From contig NC_133896.1 of NCBI RefSeq assembly GCF_964199755.1, forward strand, positions 102,888,301-102,952,300: 64,000 nucleotides of DNA. The letters run 5' to 3'. The position numbers and the translations under genes were made by a program. The stretch's first letter is position 1, and the number at the start of each line of letters is the position of its first letter. Positions 35,731 to 49,779 of the stretch are shown here, one piece after another. The stretch comes from Larus michahellis (taxonomy: Eukaryota; Chordata; Aves; Charadriiformes; Laridae). A model generated the notes under the pieces. That model searched no databases and had not been told where the DNA came from. It saw only the letters and a program-made list of their open reading frames with translations.

Positions 35731-38700
35731 GGTGTTCTCCGGGCGTACTTCGCTTTTTGCTTCTGGTGCTGCTGGCTTGCGTCGTCGTTTCCCCTGAATT
35801 AGGGTGAAATCGGTGCTGGTTGCGGTAGGCTTATGGTTTTAGGTCGCCGGTCTCTTTTTGGGAGAGTGGGTTTGTGTGCTCTGCATCACCCTGATCCTGA
35901 GCAGCTGCTGCTGGGGACACTGCCGTGCGGGGACACCGCAGGCTTCGTGTGACCGACCCCTCGTAGGGAAATACCAGCACCACCACCACCCACCCGTGCG
36001 TTTTCCTGTGGAAAAAAAGGAAGCGACGGAGCAGTTGGAAACTAAATCAGAGCGGGATTTTAGTGGTGTTTCTTTTTTTTTTTTTTACTGCATGCAATGC
36101 CGTGTGTGTAGTGTCATTTTTACAGCAGCGGAAGATGAGGGGGGAAAAAAAAGTGGACTTGGGCAAGAACACATCGAAAGCCATCATCCTGCTGTTGTAT
36201 TCCCAATGCAGTAATGAATAGTTGGCAAGGATATTTTATTATAGGATATACCGTGTCCTTTCCCTCTTGAACAAGTTAGAGGAGGTAGTCTCTGGAGGTT
36301 CATGTGATAAAAATACCAAGGAACTTGCAAGCCATACCACCATAAAGGAGTTGTATCTGAGAAATCCTTTTTCAGGGAGGGAGTTGAGGCACTGCTGCTG
36401 TAAGATTGTGCTCTTGTATGTAATAGTCTCCCCCCTCTGGCAATGATGTAGCTTTCAGAAAAGATGATTGTTACTAATTTAAGCTTAAAACACATGCATT
36501 TGCTGACACCCCACCCCCCCCGTTAAATTGCATACATTCTAGCTGTCCCTAAAGAAAGGCAACTACGGGAAAGACAGAAGGGTGGACCTTCATGTACCTG
36601 GGGTTTATTTCGGAGGAGGAAGAGTAGTTTGCCATCATTCCTTGTTTTGACGGTGAACCTGTTACTGTTTCAATTTAGTGAGAGCTAGTGTGCTGACATA
36701 AATTTTGTTCAGAGGACAGATTTGGTCCTAGTGAAGCTGAATAGGAACTGCAACACTTAGCACAAGAGTTCTGCGGGACTAGGTGACTGTCTCCTTAGCC
36801 AGAGATTACTGCGATGCTTCTTTAGAGGAGATTAACTGTATGTTAAAGAAGCGGTCTAAAAGTTGAATTCCTTCTGCAGAAATTTTTCTGTGTTGCATAG
36901 AGTATGTCCTGGCCACAGGATTAAGTCTCTAAATTGGCGGCTTTCTTATTTTTTTAATAGATCATCAGCTATTAAACTAAGTTGCTGTTGAAATAACTGA
37001 GACCACATCTGTTGACTTCTTGCATGTGTGTTCTCTAGAGCTACTTGGCTGAATGTTTTAAAAAGTATTAAAGACCTGTCTGTTCTCCTCTTTAAAATAC
37101 ATCCAACAGTCTAATTTCCAACACATAAAACTTTGGAGAGCTTAGTTAATAGCAAACACTTATTAGACAGTATTTGGCTTTATTTGTGGTACATCGACTT
37201 TTTCAATATTAAGAAGGCAACACATTTCAAAACCTTAAGGCTTGAAGGCTTAGTTTTCATAGGGTTGGCAAACTTCTTGTACTAGCTGTTTTTTTCCCCT
37301 CCCTCTGTTCAGGGGGGGTTCTGCTCTTTTGCGATTAAAAAGGTGAAGTTGCAGACTTGACATGGCCTTGCCAAGCTATTTTTACGTGTAAATCTGAAGA
37401 TAATAGTAACAATGAAGTTAAGAGCATCCGTGTACCGAGCCATGGTGTGCCTTACTATTTTAGTCTTGATGAGTGTAATTCAGATGTCAGTCTTCCCAGA
37501 TTCGAGATGTGAACTGTACTGATAATGCTTCAGGACGTTTGCCACAATGGAAGTGGGAATGTTGTGTTGAAATAATGTTCTTTTTCAAGCACAAAGTTTT
37601 GAAGCAAAGTGTGTGGATAAGAGGGGAAACTTAAACTACTAGTGTGACTTTTGGACTGTGAGGTAAGAAGTGTGGGAAGATGGTTTTTGGTCACTATCTA
37701 AGTTTTTACGTTACTACTTTGCCCCTGAAATTTCTCACAATTGTTTTCCTGACCTCTGTAACTGTCAAAGGTGAGTGTGAAGGGAAAACAATGTAATTAT
37801 TGTAGCTTTTAAGAGTGCTGGTAAATACATTTTGAGCATGATTTGGTGTTGACAGAACCCAAAACTGCTGACTACTTTTAATCAGCATACTTCCTAGTAG
37901 TTGGTCAACTCTGATAATGCTAGCAAAAGGAAGAATTGAAAATAGCACCACACACACACAAAAAAAAAGCCCTGGTAGAAAAACTTCAGTATAAAATCAA
38001 ATCAGTTTTTATGCAGTCATTTTGACTGAGAGCTGGAAATGATGATTTATTTGGTCTATAATTCCTCAGAGAAATATTACCAAAGAAAACACCAACACTC
38101 AACCCAAAAATTGAAGGGGGAAGGAAGAGAGGAAATATATGTGGAATATGAAATAACAGCAACTTGTATACGTTTGAATAAAAATAAACCTGCTTTAATA
38201 AATACTGCTGCTCTTAGGAAAGTGAGAGTATTGGGTTCAGCTTACATATACAAGTAATTCTTCCACTTCTCAGTCAAACAGTGCGTCATGCAATGAAGTA
38301 TGTACTAAACTAACATGATCAAGTTTAGTGTATCTGTGAACTAGGGGAGATGTATGGCATCCATAAGGAACATTGTTATAGCCTTTAATCTATAAAATAA
38401 CTTAGTATGCCTTGTGGCAAATATTTTTCAGCTATGCTGTGTATGAGGACCTGTGTGCTACTAAATAATGAATTCCTCATGATTTCATTGCCTCATTAGT
38501 TTGCACAAGGTGATAAGTTTTGTGCAAAGTTTGTTGGAATGTAAGCGTGAGTTAAAAACTAAGCAAAATTGTAAAGTGAGGTGAATAGAAAGGAAAAATG
38601 TACAAGATGCATTTTTCATGGATTCCAATGTGAATTATTGATTGTGTTAAGCTTCTCAGTAAGGCTAGAAACATAAGTGTTTGTCGGGTATATGTTTTTT

Positions 38701-41700
38701 TAATTTCCATTGCATGGGTTTTTTTTCTTAAAAGCAGCCTGGAGTACAGAACTACAGACTGTAGTGGAGCTGGAAGGGTTGGATTATAAAGATGTGGATA
38801 AAGATAAGTATACGGTGTGCAACATTCAAACATGGAGTTGCAAATTAAAAAAAGGAAATCCAAAGTAACTATTGACCAAAACAGCCTATTTGACTAGAAA
38901 CTTTTTTTTATCGTTTTCAGGTTAGGTCATTGCAAAAATATGACATCAAAGCAGACCAGGTTACTACCTTTGAAATGGGAAAGTGTAGTTGAGTGTTCAA
39001 AAAGACAACAGAATGAATTTTTTTTACTCATCATATGTAAAAGGCAATGGTGATAATGTAGACATTCATGTCTGAATATGCATTTATTTTTTGAAAATGG
39101 TATGGAGAGAAGTACACTTTTAAGTAGACATTAGTTGAGCCAATATGGCAACAGTGAGAGAAGGAGTAGGAATACTATAGAAGATATTTAAAAAGTTGGA
39201 GATAATGAAATGTTGGTGAATTACGTAGTAGGTAGGGCAGTGTATCAAACTGTTGTGTGAAGAAACAGAGTAACTACACAGGTGGAAATAACAGAGTAGT
39301 TTCAAATAAAGGGAGAGTTAAACCTGGATTGTTTGATAATCGGCAAAAAGAACGAAGCCAGAAGATCACTAAGCCCATACTTCAGGATAACTCAATATAA
39401 TACATGGTGTGCAGGTTTGGAACAGTTCTTAGTTCTTTTTCATTGTGGTAGGTCTGTCGTGTTCGAGATGACTGTTAAACTGTGGTGCTCATGTAAAATA
39501 AATACAAAATAACAAAATGTAGATGCTAAAAATCTAATAAAATATATTGTATAGGCTTATAATTCTTGACTGAACTATTTAAATATTAGACAAGACAAAT
39601 TCAATTTATCTGTAGCATTGCATGGAAATAGTAGAAGGTGCTTTGAAAGAAGCAAAAAAATTATAAAACTTGCACGCATAGGGAGAAAGCAGGTTACAGT
39701 AATCATACATTTTAGGATGAATGAAAAGTGAGGATGCCAACTAATGTTTTGGCTGCTGGTGTGCAAGAACTCACATATATATGGAAGTGAAATGTAATGT
39801 TATTTAAGTTGTTAAGATCTGAATGCTTTGAGTGTTATAAAAGAATTGTGATGATTGTTTAGGCACTTATGCTACATAAAGGTTGAATAGTTTCTTGATT
39901 TAAACAATGTGTTTCTCTCGCTTCCTTAAATAGCTTAATCTGTCATGGAATAAGTAGATTGTTTGATATTGAACGAAAGAAGGCTCTATCAAGATTTATT
40001 TCTTGTAAGGTTACAGAGTCAAATATCCTGTTTAGAAATATGGTCAAATCTAGGTTCTCTTTTCCACTAGTAGTATTGCTCCCAGGATGATATTGGGGAA
40101 ACAAAGGACTGTTCTGTTGCAGGAGAAGCAAAAATATGTTGCCTTTACAGAGCATCTGTACCAGCCAATTACCCTTCAGGTGCTGGTGGTAGAGCTTTTA
40201 AAGTATGCAAAATCACAGGTGTATCTGCTGGGAAAAGGAATTGGGGGTGTGTTGCTTGAGTTAGCAGTGTGTGGGGCTAATGAGTAGCATTTGTGGAACT
40301 CAAAGAAAAATTGAGTTAAAGCTCTAGAATCAAAAGTCTAAATCTCAATTTTTTTATTTTTTTTTAAGAAACAAATCAGTAGTGAATGGAAGTAGGGTAA
40401 GAGAAATACAAAACCTGGTATGCGAACTGGTAGAAGGTAATCTTAAGTGCCAGCTACCTGCAGTGCTATTAGTAAATGTTATCCTTTTTTAATATTGATT
40501 CAGTTATCTGTTGAAGAGCAATAAACTTGAAGAGCATTACTTTCCATCCTGTGTTACACCAGATTGTTGCTGTGGAGGTAGCTTGACCAGCTGTCCTGTG
40601 GTTGAATGCAGCTTGTCCAAACAGATTTCTTTATCAGAACGTATGGCTACAGATTGGTTAGATAAGTCTGCTAAGAAGTGAAAGCACTGAGATTGCTTGT
40701 GTTGCCTGCTTGCTGTGAAGTCCTGGTATGTTGCCTCTTAAAAATGAGCTCTGTGATGACAGATTACTTTGCTCTAGCACTGTTTGTTTGTATCTGGACT
40801 TCGTGTTTCCAAGTTTGAATGGATGTGTTGTATTTAATCAGGATTATTTGAACACTTTACTTAACCGTATGGCTGCTATACTGACTAGTATATAGATACT
40901 AATGCAGGAGTTCCTGTGAGGAATTTTCTTAGGGACCTGATAATTGGATACTAACTGAATGGCCAGATTTTCTTAGTTGTGTAAAGAGTAGCTATAGGCG
41001 TAATTATTTAACTTTTATTATTTGGTGGTGTTGGTTTTTGTTATTGTTGTTTGAAGAGGTGGATGATCGTAACCCAAACCATTCTATGGTTCAATGTAGG
41101 GTTTTGGATGCGTGGTTTTTTTGGTGGAGTTAGTCTATCTAAAACAAGATTTTTGAAAAGTACTCATTTGAAGGATAGTTGTATTCAGTGCCTCAGAGAT
41201 CAACTATTTGAAATGCAGTAATGTGCTTTTATTGAGAGGATGGAGAAGATGATGAGTTATTGGATTAGGTATGAGATAGGTTGATCAAGCTTTCTTGTTA
41301 GAGGTAAAGGAGTCGTTAATGGTATTCTCTATTCCTGGTTAGAAAGCAGATGAATTCCCTAGAAAAGAGTATGTATCATATAAGTATGGGAAGAAATCCC
41401 AAGAATAGCTAAGAAAGAAAAGATGTGAACAGCTGAATGAGTATAAAATACAAGGAGATAGATGAGAAGCAATGAAAAAGTGAGATGTGCAGTAAAGACA
41501 GTGTCAGGGATTATTGTGTTTCTGTCTATAAAGTGAGGAGATAAGAAAAAACTGTTAGGTGGGAGCTTGTCTTACTCCCCTGGATGTGAAAAGACAGTGA
41601 ATGTGTAAAATAGTGGGTTAAAATGAAGTGTAGGTATGTCTGAGTAAGATTCTTGAGGAGGCTTATGGCCGCTATTTATCTGGGTTTTGGAAATGCTGTT

Positions 41701-43714
41701 TGTTGCTTACTACAGAATTTAGTACGCAGGCTCGTGGTGAAGAGCTTTGAGGCATAGCACAATGAATTACAAGTCATAGTAAAAACACCAGACTTTTTTG
41801 TTATCCAGTAGTAGATTAATGCTTTGGGAGTTATTCTTCTCCTCATTCTTTTCAGGTAATTAACTTTTAGACTTGGGACTGTTTCGAATGTGAACTCAAA
41901 AATTGGTCTTTCTGTCCATGAATTATCAATAGAACAAAATTAGCAGCAAAAGTAAAAAAAACTTTCAAAGTCTGGAAACTTCAGTCTCTGTCCTCTATCC
42001 TCTCACCTGTGTGTTCCGAAGTGTGGGGGACTGAGCAGGTAAAGTTTAACATCAGCATGTTGTCAAGAAGGTCACTATTAGTTCAGGTAGTGAAAAGTAA
42101 CAAGCTTCCAGACGGTCCTCTTTAATCATACTGCATTCTTCTGTTCATTGTCTTTTGCTTCATTTTTCAAGTAGTGTACAGAAGGAAAAGCAATTTTTGT
42201 AATGCCTTAAAATAGCATGTTTTTGCATTTTCAATGTGAAGGCTAGTCAAGTGTAGCTCGTTGTGACCGGTTTACTAGGATTACCTGCAGCAGTAGATGT
42301 CTCTTGCTGATTTCCACCACCGCCCCCCCATCAGATTTTCATTATCTGGCATTTAAGATACCTTTGTATGTCTACAGGGGATCGTTGTTTTCTCCTTTTC
42401 TATTAGTCAAGGCTGGTATAACATGATAGGTTTTAAACTTGTTCTTAGTATCTTCCTGGGATTAGTTTGAACAGAACAGAATGTTTTCCTTAAGTAACTG
42501 TTGTTCTAAATACTTAAAAGGTGCTAGTGCTATCACTGTAATGCAGTGGCGCGTGCAGAATTTGAAGCCATTGAAATGGCAATCTCCTGCCAAAAAAACT
42601 TACTTGCTAAAAGGTGAGTAAAGGCTAGTCAAACAGGTCTCTGCAGTTGATATATGTACAGATGAGTGGAAGAAACAAACTGAGCTAGCCTGATGAATTT
42701 GTAGTTACTTAGGGATCTGTTATTTTCACTAGCCCTTGAGCTAGAAGATTACAAATTAGTCTTTGATTTAAATTTTTCTTAATCCTGTCTTGTGTGGGCA
42801 TTCTTTGCCCACTTCTGTTGCTGCTTTTTTACTTGCAATACCACTCATGCTGTGTGTGGTTAAGCTGAAAACTAATTATTGCTGGGACAAGCACTCTTAA
42901 GAACAGCCTATTGGATGAAGGGATGCTGGAGATAAGGTGTGAAAAAGTTGAGATTACATTCAAAATGAGTAACTAGTTTTACTTAATTTATTTTCAGTGT
43001 ACATAATCTGGTAGAACAATAGTAAGTTTAGTCAATCTTAAGTTAAACTACATCAAACTCAAGGAACTTCTTCATAATAAAAGTAATTGAGGGGCCAAAC
43101 TTCTTACTTGAGGATTTTTTTTTCCCCAAAATTCCTTCTTTAATTTCTCCTACATTGTCTATTGGCCCTTGCCACAATAAAACTATACTTAGTCAACTCT
43201 GCTAAAGATGGTTATTAGAGGTTGGAGATGCAAAGATCAAGAGCTGTTAAGCTTAGTTCCATTTTTTAACATATTTGTAAAGATTGATACTATTTGCATT
43301 ATAAAAACGCACTGCTTGGCCCTTCACCAGCGATGCTACTTTTGCGTGTTAAACACTTCAGTGCATTTTTGACTTCTGTTTCAAGAAAGTTTGTCTTTTG
43401 AAGCAATGTTATGATTTCATTAAGGTACCTTAACATTTAAAGAGGCACTATAGATCTAAAGAAATCAACCATGAGAATTTGATGACTGTGACCATCGCAT
43501 TAATCACTTAGGAGATTTAAGTGCATCCTGTTGAAAGTTTCCATGTGTTGTTGGTAGCTGAGGTAGCATAAAATAGTCTACCTCCGGTAATTATCAAGTG
43601 CAATATACCCCTTTATCCAGGATATCCTGTTTAGGAAGAAGTATACCAAGTTCTGCATAGCAGTGTTTCAGCAGTTTGTGGTGTAGAGGCTTGAACTACC
43701 TCTGATGTGTAACT
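35731..43714. other. Intron 1, proximal part: no transposon or exon recognised
   Basis: About 8 kb of AT-rich, strongly G-over-C sequence on the sense strand. For example 41,221-41,280 has about 21 G and 1 C, and 39,181-39,240 about 18 G and 2 C. A stretch near 41,068-41,092 (AACCCAAACCATTCTATGG) may be a tiny CR1 tail remnant. Short pyrimidine and purine runs occur, and nothing else was recognised. Confidence 0.6.
36566..36590 (+). repeat. 25-bp dispersed repeat, copy 2
   Basis: Partner of the element at 35,706-35,730, sharing the GACAGAAGGGTGG core. It may be the remnant of an old local duplication, or chance. Confidence 0.6.
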
Positions 43715-43785
43715 TACATGGCAGGGAGTTGGAACTAGATGATATTTAAGGTCCCTTCCAACCCAAACTATTCCATGATTCTATA
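43715..43785 (+). repeat. CR1 LINE 3' terminus, sense to NECTIN3
   Basis: This short relic matches the characteristic CR1 tail: GGGAGTTGGAACTAGATGAT, then AAGGTCCCTTCCAACCC, ending in the ATTCTAT-type terminal octamer. CR1 inserts are usually 5'-truncated, which explains the small size. It is a good marker for a bird or other sauropsid genome. Confidence 0.92.
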
Positions 43786-44499
43786 TGTGTAAGATAACTG
43801 TTAAGTTCAATTACTACAAAACAGTAAGGTTTTTAACTATAACCAGATTAATTGTCACAGATGATGCATCAGTGTTTTCACATAACATTCAATAACACAT
43901 TACCTTATGACAAATCAGAACGTAATCAATTGTCAACAGATAGTTTTGTGTAAGCTTCGTGTAAGGTCTTTTAAAGATTCTGCTGAGAGTGTTCTGCCTT
44001 ACAGAAAGAGGTGAGGACTATGGAATTGTTAGTCAAAGTTCCCTTGGTGACGTGTTTTGAGAGCTACTTTACAGCTGTGTTTTCCACAATTCAAGACGCA
44101 TGGCTTAGGTGTGATAAATTGATGTGGCTGCAAATAAGGTAAAAACTGAAGTAAGTGAGGAAAAAGAGTTGGGGTGTCTCCACAGTTTGAGACTTCTCTG
44201 AAAAGAGGTCCTGAATTGATTGCTGTTAAGCACATAGGACAAGACTGTGGATAAAGGAGGAACAGTGAGTGTTATTAAGCTTGAGAGGCTTTTCCTAAAA
44301 ATGTCCTTGTAGCCAAACCGGTGAGATATGGTTTTGTGGTTTTGAGATATGGTAAGTGGATTACTAAGTAGGTGAAAAATTGTGTGTACTGCTGGAGGTT
44401 GTGATCAGCTGTACGAAGTCCACCTGGAGGCTTTTACTGGTGGTGTGTCTTAAAGGATCTGCACAGGGGCAGTTTCCCTGCATTTCAAACCCTCTTCCA

Positions 44500-45345
44500 G
44501 GTCAGTATTGTACTTTCAGCAAGTTTATGGATGCTATCAGATTGTGAGGGGTAATTAGTATGCTGGAGATTAGGGCTAATTGGGTGGGGCGAATGTGGGC
44601 TGGAGAAATAGCTGGCAGAAACCTCATGAAACTCAACAAAAGCAAATAGCAAGTCTTTCTGGGGCAGAATGACCCCAGGCAGCAGCATAGAAGTGGTGCT
44701 AATGGGTGAAAAGCAGCTTTACAGGAGAGAACCTAGGGGCCCTTATGGGTCAATATGTGCTTTTGTGGTGTAAAAGGTGAAGAACTATTGGACATGGTCA
44801 GCCAGTTGAAGCAAGCAATTAGTCTCTGCTATTTGGAGCTCGTGAGACTGCATCTGGATACTGTGCCCAGTTTTGTGCTTCCAAATACGAGGCAGATGCT
44901 TAGGTATCTGTGGAAGGCCACTAAAATAATGGAAGTTGGCAGCAGGTGATGTATTAAGAGGGGCTGAGAAGTGAGGTTTTTTGGCTTTCAAAAAAAAAAA
45001 AGTCGTCTAAAGTGGGAGAGCCTAATTGCTGTCTCTGACTGTTTGATAGGAGGTGAGAGAGAAAATGAAGACAGGCTCTCCTTAGATACACACAGGGAAA
45101 GGATAAAAGGTAACAGACACAAGCTACAACACGGGAAATTCTAATAAAGTGTTAGCAATATTTTTTCCTACATGGAGAATGAAGCACTGAAACAGGTTGT
45201 GGAATCTCTGTACTTGAAACTATTCAGAACCTGGCTATGGTATGACCCTGAGCAACCTGATCCGCCTTCAAAGTTGGCCCTGCTTTCAGTTGGGGATCAG
45301 ATTGGATAACCTCCATAAGTCCCTTTCAGTCTAAATGACCCTCAT
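44500..45345 (+). repeat. CR1 LINE relic (3' part of ORF2 plus 3' UTR), sense
   Basis: About 850 bases align by eye with the 3' third of CR1. It contains a CTCATGAAACTCAACAAAAG segment near 44,622, a CTGTGCCCAGTTTTGTGCTT segment near 44,860, and a GAAGCACTGAAACAGGTTGT segment near 45,181. The CR1 terminal region follows around 45,300. It carries many stops and indels, including an A12 insertion at about 44,990, so it is not functional. Confidence 0.8.
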
Positions 45346-46904
45346 TTTGTGCATGGGTAGGCAGGAGCTAGTATACTATAGTTGCTGTCCCTGGAAGAAA
45401 AGTAGAAGTGGTTGTAAGTCTTTTTCTATTAAGATTAAAATGCCTAAGTAAAATCTGAAACAAGATTTAGGATAAAGAAATTTGACTGCTAAAGTCTCAC
45501 TTTAAAATTGGATCCCATTGTTACCTCCTAATGTTAAGTAATAGCTTTTAGAAAGCTTAAAGAAAGACTTGCCTGCATGTCTTCTGTTACTTCAGTAAGT
45601 AGCCAGTAAAACCAGTCCCTTACAGCACAGAGCTGAGTGGCAGTGTGACAAATACTGAAAATGTAGTTTGTCAGTAAATAGAGCAGCTATTACACAGCAT
45701 TAATATGCTTAGCTGTTCAGTTACCTAGGCTTACTGTCCTGATGCAGTTCCTGGACAAAAAGGGTTAACTTGCTGGAGTAGCTTGTAGTGGAGGGTGGCC
45801 TTAAGAGCTAAAAACAAAAAAAGCCAGCAATGCAGGGGGCAGCAGGCATCTGCATAACTTTGTAATGTAAGTGTTATCTCATCAGATCTTGTCATGGACA
45901 GCTGAGATTTAGGCATCATGTTTTATGATTTGCTGCTCCTGACAAAATATGTTCATTTTATATTTTATAATATGGCTGCAGTTGTTAAATATTGACAGGT
46001 AACATTCAAACTTTACAAGTAATTGAAACTGTGGGGTTAATGTTTAGCTGTCTTCCTGAACTTAAGAGACTTTGCTACTTTATGTAGTGCAAAGTACAAC
46101 CTCCCTTCTCCTCCCGCAGACATCAGTTCTTCCTAGAGTAGGTGGTACATGGGAAGACAAGATATAAAAAGTAGAGGAGTGCCCAGTTTAAGGGGACAGG
46201 GGCTTTCCTTGGGATTTACGGGCTTGTTCCTTCGCATAGGACATGACACATGTCAGTGTTCCTGACCTAATAGTTTTCTAATTTCAGTGTAGGAGGTACA
46301 GTTGTGGGGACAGGGAATGCTGATGCTTACAACTGTTGCTGTATGCTTAGCAGAATTTCAAATTCTTCCTTAAAATTAATTTCACGAAAAGCAACCCTTG
46401 CAAAATCCCGATACCTGGGTGCTTATTTCAAGAAATTCAGAGTTTTTACTTGCACAGAATTTTTTCCTAGCTTATCCCAGAGCTTTCTGTAAGGACTGTG
46501 TACACTGGCAACGCCAAATGCATTGAGCAATCTCTGTGTGTGCCATGTTCCTTTCTCCATTTAAAGTTGGAGCAACATCCATTTCTGCTTGACACAAATT
46601 TTTACTTTAATCTTCCTATGCAAAAGTAACATCCTATTAAAGACAACTAATAAACATGTTAATATATTAATTAATGTTAATGTAGGAATAAACATGTTAA
46701 TATAACAGTATTTTTCCATTGGTCTTGTTCCCCCCAAAATAGCGTAAATACCCTATGCGGGTTTTTTTAAGTGAGTCTAAGTCAGGAGAAGTTATTTGTG
46801 CTTAAAACTTCATTCTTAGTTAAGTTTAATAAGAATTTAAATGTGCACTGCTTTTCAGTATGACACACCTTTAGATGGCCATCATTTCAGCTTGTCAATA
46901 CTGG

Positions 46905-48895
46905 AGCGATAGGGCTGGACACAAACCATCCAGGAGATATCTGGAGTGTGTTAAAGACAATTTGTTGATGCAGGTGATCATGGGCTGACAAAGGAAGATT
47001 CCCTACTTGATCTGTTATGCATAAACAAAGAAGAATGGATTGAAGATGTAGCAGTGGAGTTTGAAATACTGAGAAAAGTGGTTAGGACTGATAGTAGAAT
47101 CTTAACCCTGGATTGTAGAAGAAAAGACTTCACCTTTTTTGTGGATCTGCTTGTAATGTTCTCATGGGGAAACTGTTCTGGTGGGCAAATAAGCTGAGGA
47201 CAGCTGACTGATCTTCAAAGAGATCTCTTCAAACTACAATAAATGTTCCATGCGATGTGCAGGAAGTCCAGAAGATCAGCATGGAAGAACAGGGAATTCC
47301 TCACTGAGCCTCAAATGCACAAAGGAAGTCTACAGAAGGTTGAAGGAGGAGGAACATAGAGACAGTATCCGAGACAGTAGGTATACAACTGGGAAAGCTC
47401 AAGCTCAGCTGCAGCTGGAACAAGTAAGGGATGTTAAGAGTGACAGGAAAGGCTGCTGTAACTACACTGCCAGCAAAAGAAAAACTAAAGAAAATGTGTG
47501 CCCACTGCTGAGTGGGGCAGGGCACCTAGTGAGGAAGGACATAGAAGAAGATATGTACAATATCCAGTGTTTGCTTTGATTTTCACTGGTGAAGTCTGCC
47601 CTGTGGCTTCCCAGTTCCTTGAGTCTACTAGGACAATCTGTGTGATGAAGCATTACCAGCAGAAAAGAAAGATACAGTTTGAGAGTACTTAAACCATTGG
47701 ATATATTCAAAACCACGGATGAAAAAAGATGCTTCCAAGAGTGCTGAGTGTGTTGGCTGATCTCACGTTCTGTCGCCTTTGAAAAGTCATAGTGACTGGA
47801 GGAGGTTCCTGATGAGTGGAAGAAGGCAGACCTCACACCCATCTGCAAGAAAGGAGTAACCAGGGAACTACGGCCTGGTCAGGTTTGCCTCAGTCCCTGG
47901 AGAGATTATGGAGCAAATCCTCCTCTAGGCCTTCTCCAGGCACATAAAGGGCAAAAATAGGTGGTTGGGAGCATCTTGAAGGATGGAATTCAGTTGTACA
48001 GAGGCCAACTGTTGGCTAATTGTCAACTGATACTGTGGCAAGTATAGTTTCATGTCTTTGTCAGGATATAGTGCACTCAGTAAGCTCGTTCGTTATACCA
48101 AACGAGTACAGCTGATACACTAGGAGGCAGGACTGCTACTTTGAGGGACTTGAATGTGCTGGAGAAACAGGCTGGGTGGAATGTTATGGAGTTCAGCAAT
48201 GGCAAGTGTGAAGTCCCACGTCTGTACTGAAATAACCCAATGCAACAGCCTGAGCTGTGGTCCAGTGGGCTGGAAGGCAGCTTGGCAGGCACAGATATGG
48301 GGTCCTGGTGAACAACAAATTGAACATGTATCAAGCTGTTTGCCCTTGCAGCAAAGGAAGATGATCTTGTCCTGGGCTCTGTTAAGCGTGACAGCAGGTT
48401 GAGGGAAGGGATCCTTCACCTCTGCTTTGCATTGGAACACTGCTTCCAGTTTGGGGCTCCCCGGTACCAGAGAGACACTGAGGTACTGGAGCAAGCCCAG
48501 TGGTGGGCCACTATGTTGGTTGGGGGCTGGAGCACAGGGTGTGTGAGGATGGGTTGCAAGATCAGCATGGAGAAGGGAAGGCTGAGGGGAAGGAGACTTT
48601 ATTGCTGCCTGATGGGAGCATGTCAAGAAGGTGGAGCAAAGCTTTCTTCAGAGATGCAGCACGAGGGAATAGGAACAAGATGGAGTGTGGGAAATTCAGA
48701 GTCAATGCAAGGAAAAAATACTTCCCTGTGAGAAAGATCAGACACTGGAGCAGGTGCCCAAGGTGGTTAAGGAATCAATCTCATTCTATGGCAGTAGTCA
48801 AAACTTGACTGGATGAGTCTCCATGCAGTCTGATACAATTGGACCTACTTTGAGCAGGACTGGGTGGCCTCTAGAGGTCCCTTGCCTCTTACCTA
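46905..48895 (+). repeat. Long CR1 LINE relic with decayed ORF2, sense
   Basis: The order is that of a CR1 ORF2 and 3' end. The C-terminal part of the endonuclease region lies at about 46,920-47,150, the endonuclease-RT linker at about 47,260-47,580, and the beginning of the reverse-transcriptase domain at about 47,810-47,920. The late thumb/C-terminal part and 3' UTR follow at about 48,060-48,895. The linker is still open in one frame and reads KEVYRRLKEEEHRDS and later SKRKTKENVCPLL, recognisable CR1 ORF2 segments. Most of the central RT (palm) is absent between roughly 47,950 and 48,060, and the FADD-type catalytic region is not preserved. Frameshifts and stops make it a dead copy. Confidence 0.85.
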
Positions 48896-49608
48896 TGTGA
48901 AATCATTATTCTCTAAATCTTAGATCTTGTGTGCCTTTGCCAGTGAGAAATGCATTATGAAGAAATGACAGCTGTATAAATTGGAAGGGAATCTGTTGTA
49001 CTTCATGTGTGTCTCCTGGAATACCAACCCTCATTTTTGCAAGTTTGTGGCTAAGTGGAAGAGGCCATGCTGCTATGTTGTTGATATCTCAGATTTTGAA
49101 ATGAAGCAGGAGTGATGCGTACTAACTCTTCAGACTTCTGTGATGTTTAGTGCCCAACCCCCCACCCCTAATTTTCCTCTTACTCTAAAAAAAAATAAAT
49201 AAAATGCTGGCAGGTGTTTTGAAAGCATTAAATTCCCTTTCCAAATAAGTAATAGAGACATTTGGAGTCTGGAGGGAAGTATGGGAGGGTATTTAACTGC
49301 CCAAACCTTCAGTTAGCAGTCACTGTGGTCTTGCTAGGACCTTTTTCTGGAGAGAATTCATATAGTGGAAGCTATAGTTCTGGGTGGTGCTGGAGGGTAG
49401 TAGAACCTTGTCAATTGCATTTCCTGGAATATGAGATGCCCTAATTAAACATAACTACTTGTTGCTGATAGCAAGTTGGAATAAAGATGAATTAGAGTTA
49501 TGGAGGACCTTATGAAACTGAGTGATTGAATAATGAAACAAGCTGAAGTGTAGGTAAATGTTCACTGATACCCATGAGGCCCCCTTTACGGAGGGGAGGA
49601 GTAAACTT

Positions 49609-49639
49609 CATATATATGTGTGTGTGAGCATATATATAT
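49609..49639. repeat. TA/TG dinucleotide repeat
   Basis: Short alternating TATATA and TGTGTG runs, then TATATATA again. This is a simple repeat with Z-DNA or melting potential. Confidence 0.8.
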
Positions 49640-49779
49640 TATTGCCTCTGAGCTGACTGTTTGTATACCTGGAAACAAGGCCATGGGTATGTGATGGTCA
49701 GTTCCATGCACTGTTATTTTCTGTGTTACTTCAAAAGGGTGTAGTGGGCAAATCAAGTGCTGGAGAACAAAAAGAAAAT

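Noticed and set aside
41068..41095. Possible additional CR1 tail remnant
   Set aside because: About 20 matching bases in a diverged context are too short to call with confidence.
47250..47579. 109-codon open frame as a possible host gene
   Set aside because: It is the decayed endonuclease-to-RT linker of a CR1 LINE ORF2.
48120..48808. Several 80-168 codon frames on both strands
   Set aside because: All fall inside the 46.9-48.9 kb CR1 relic and follow its decayed sequence or its complement.
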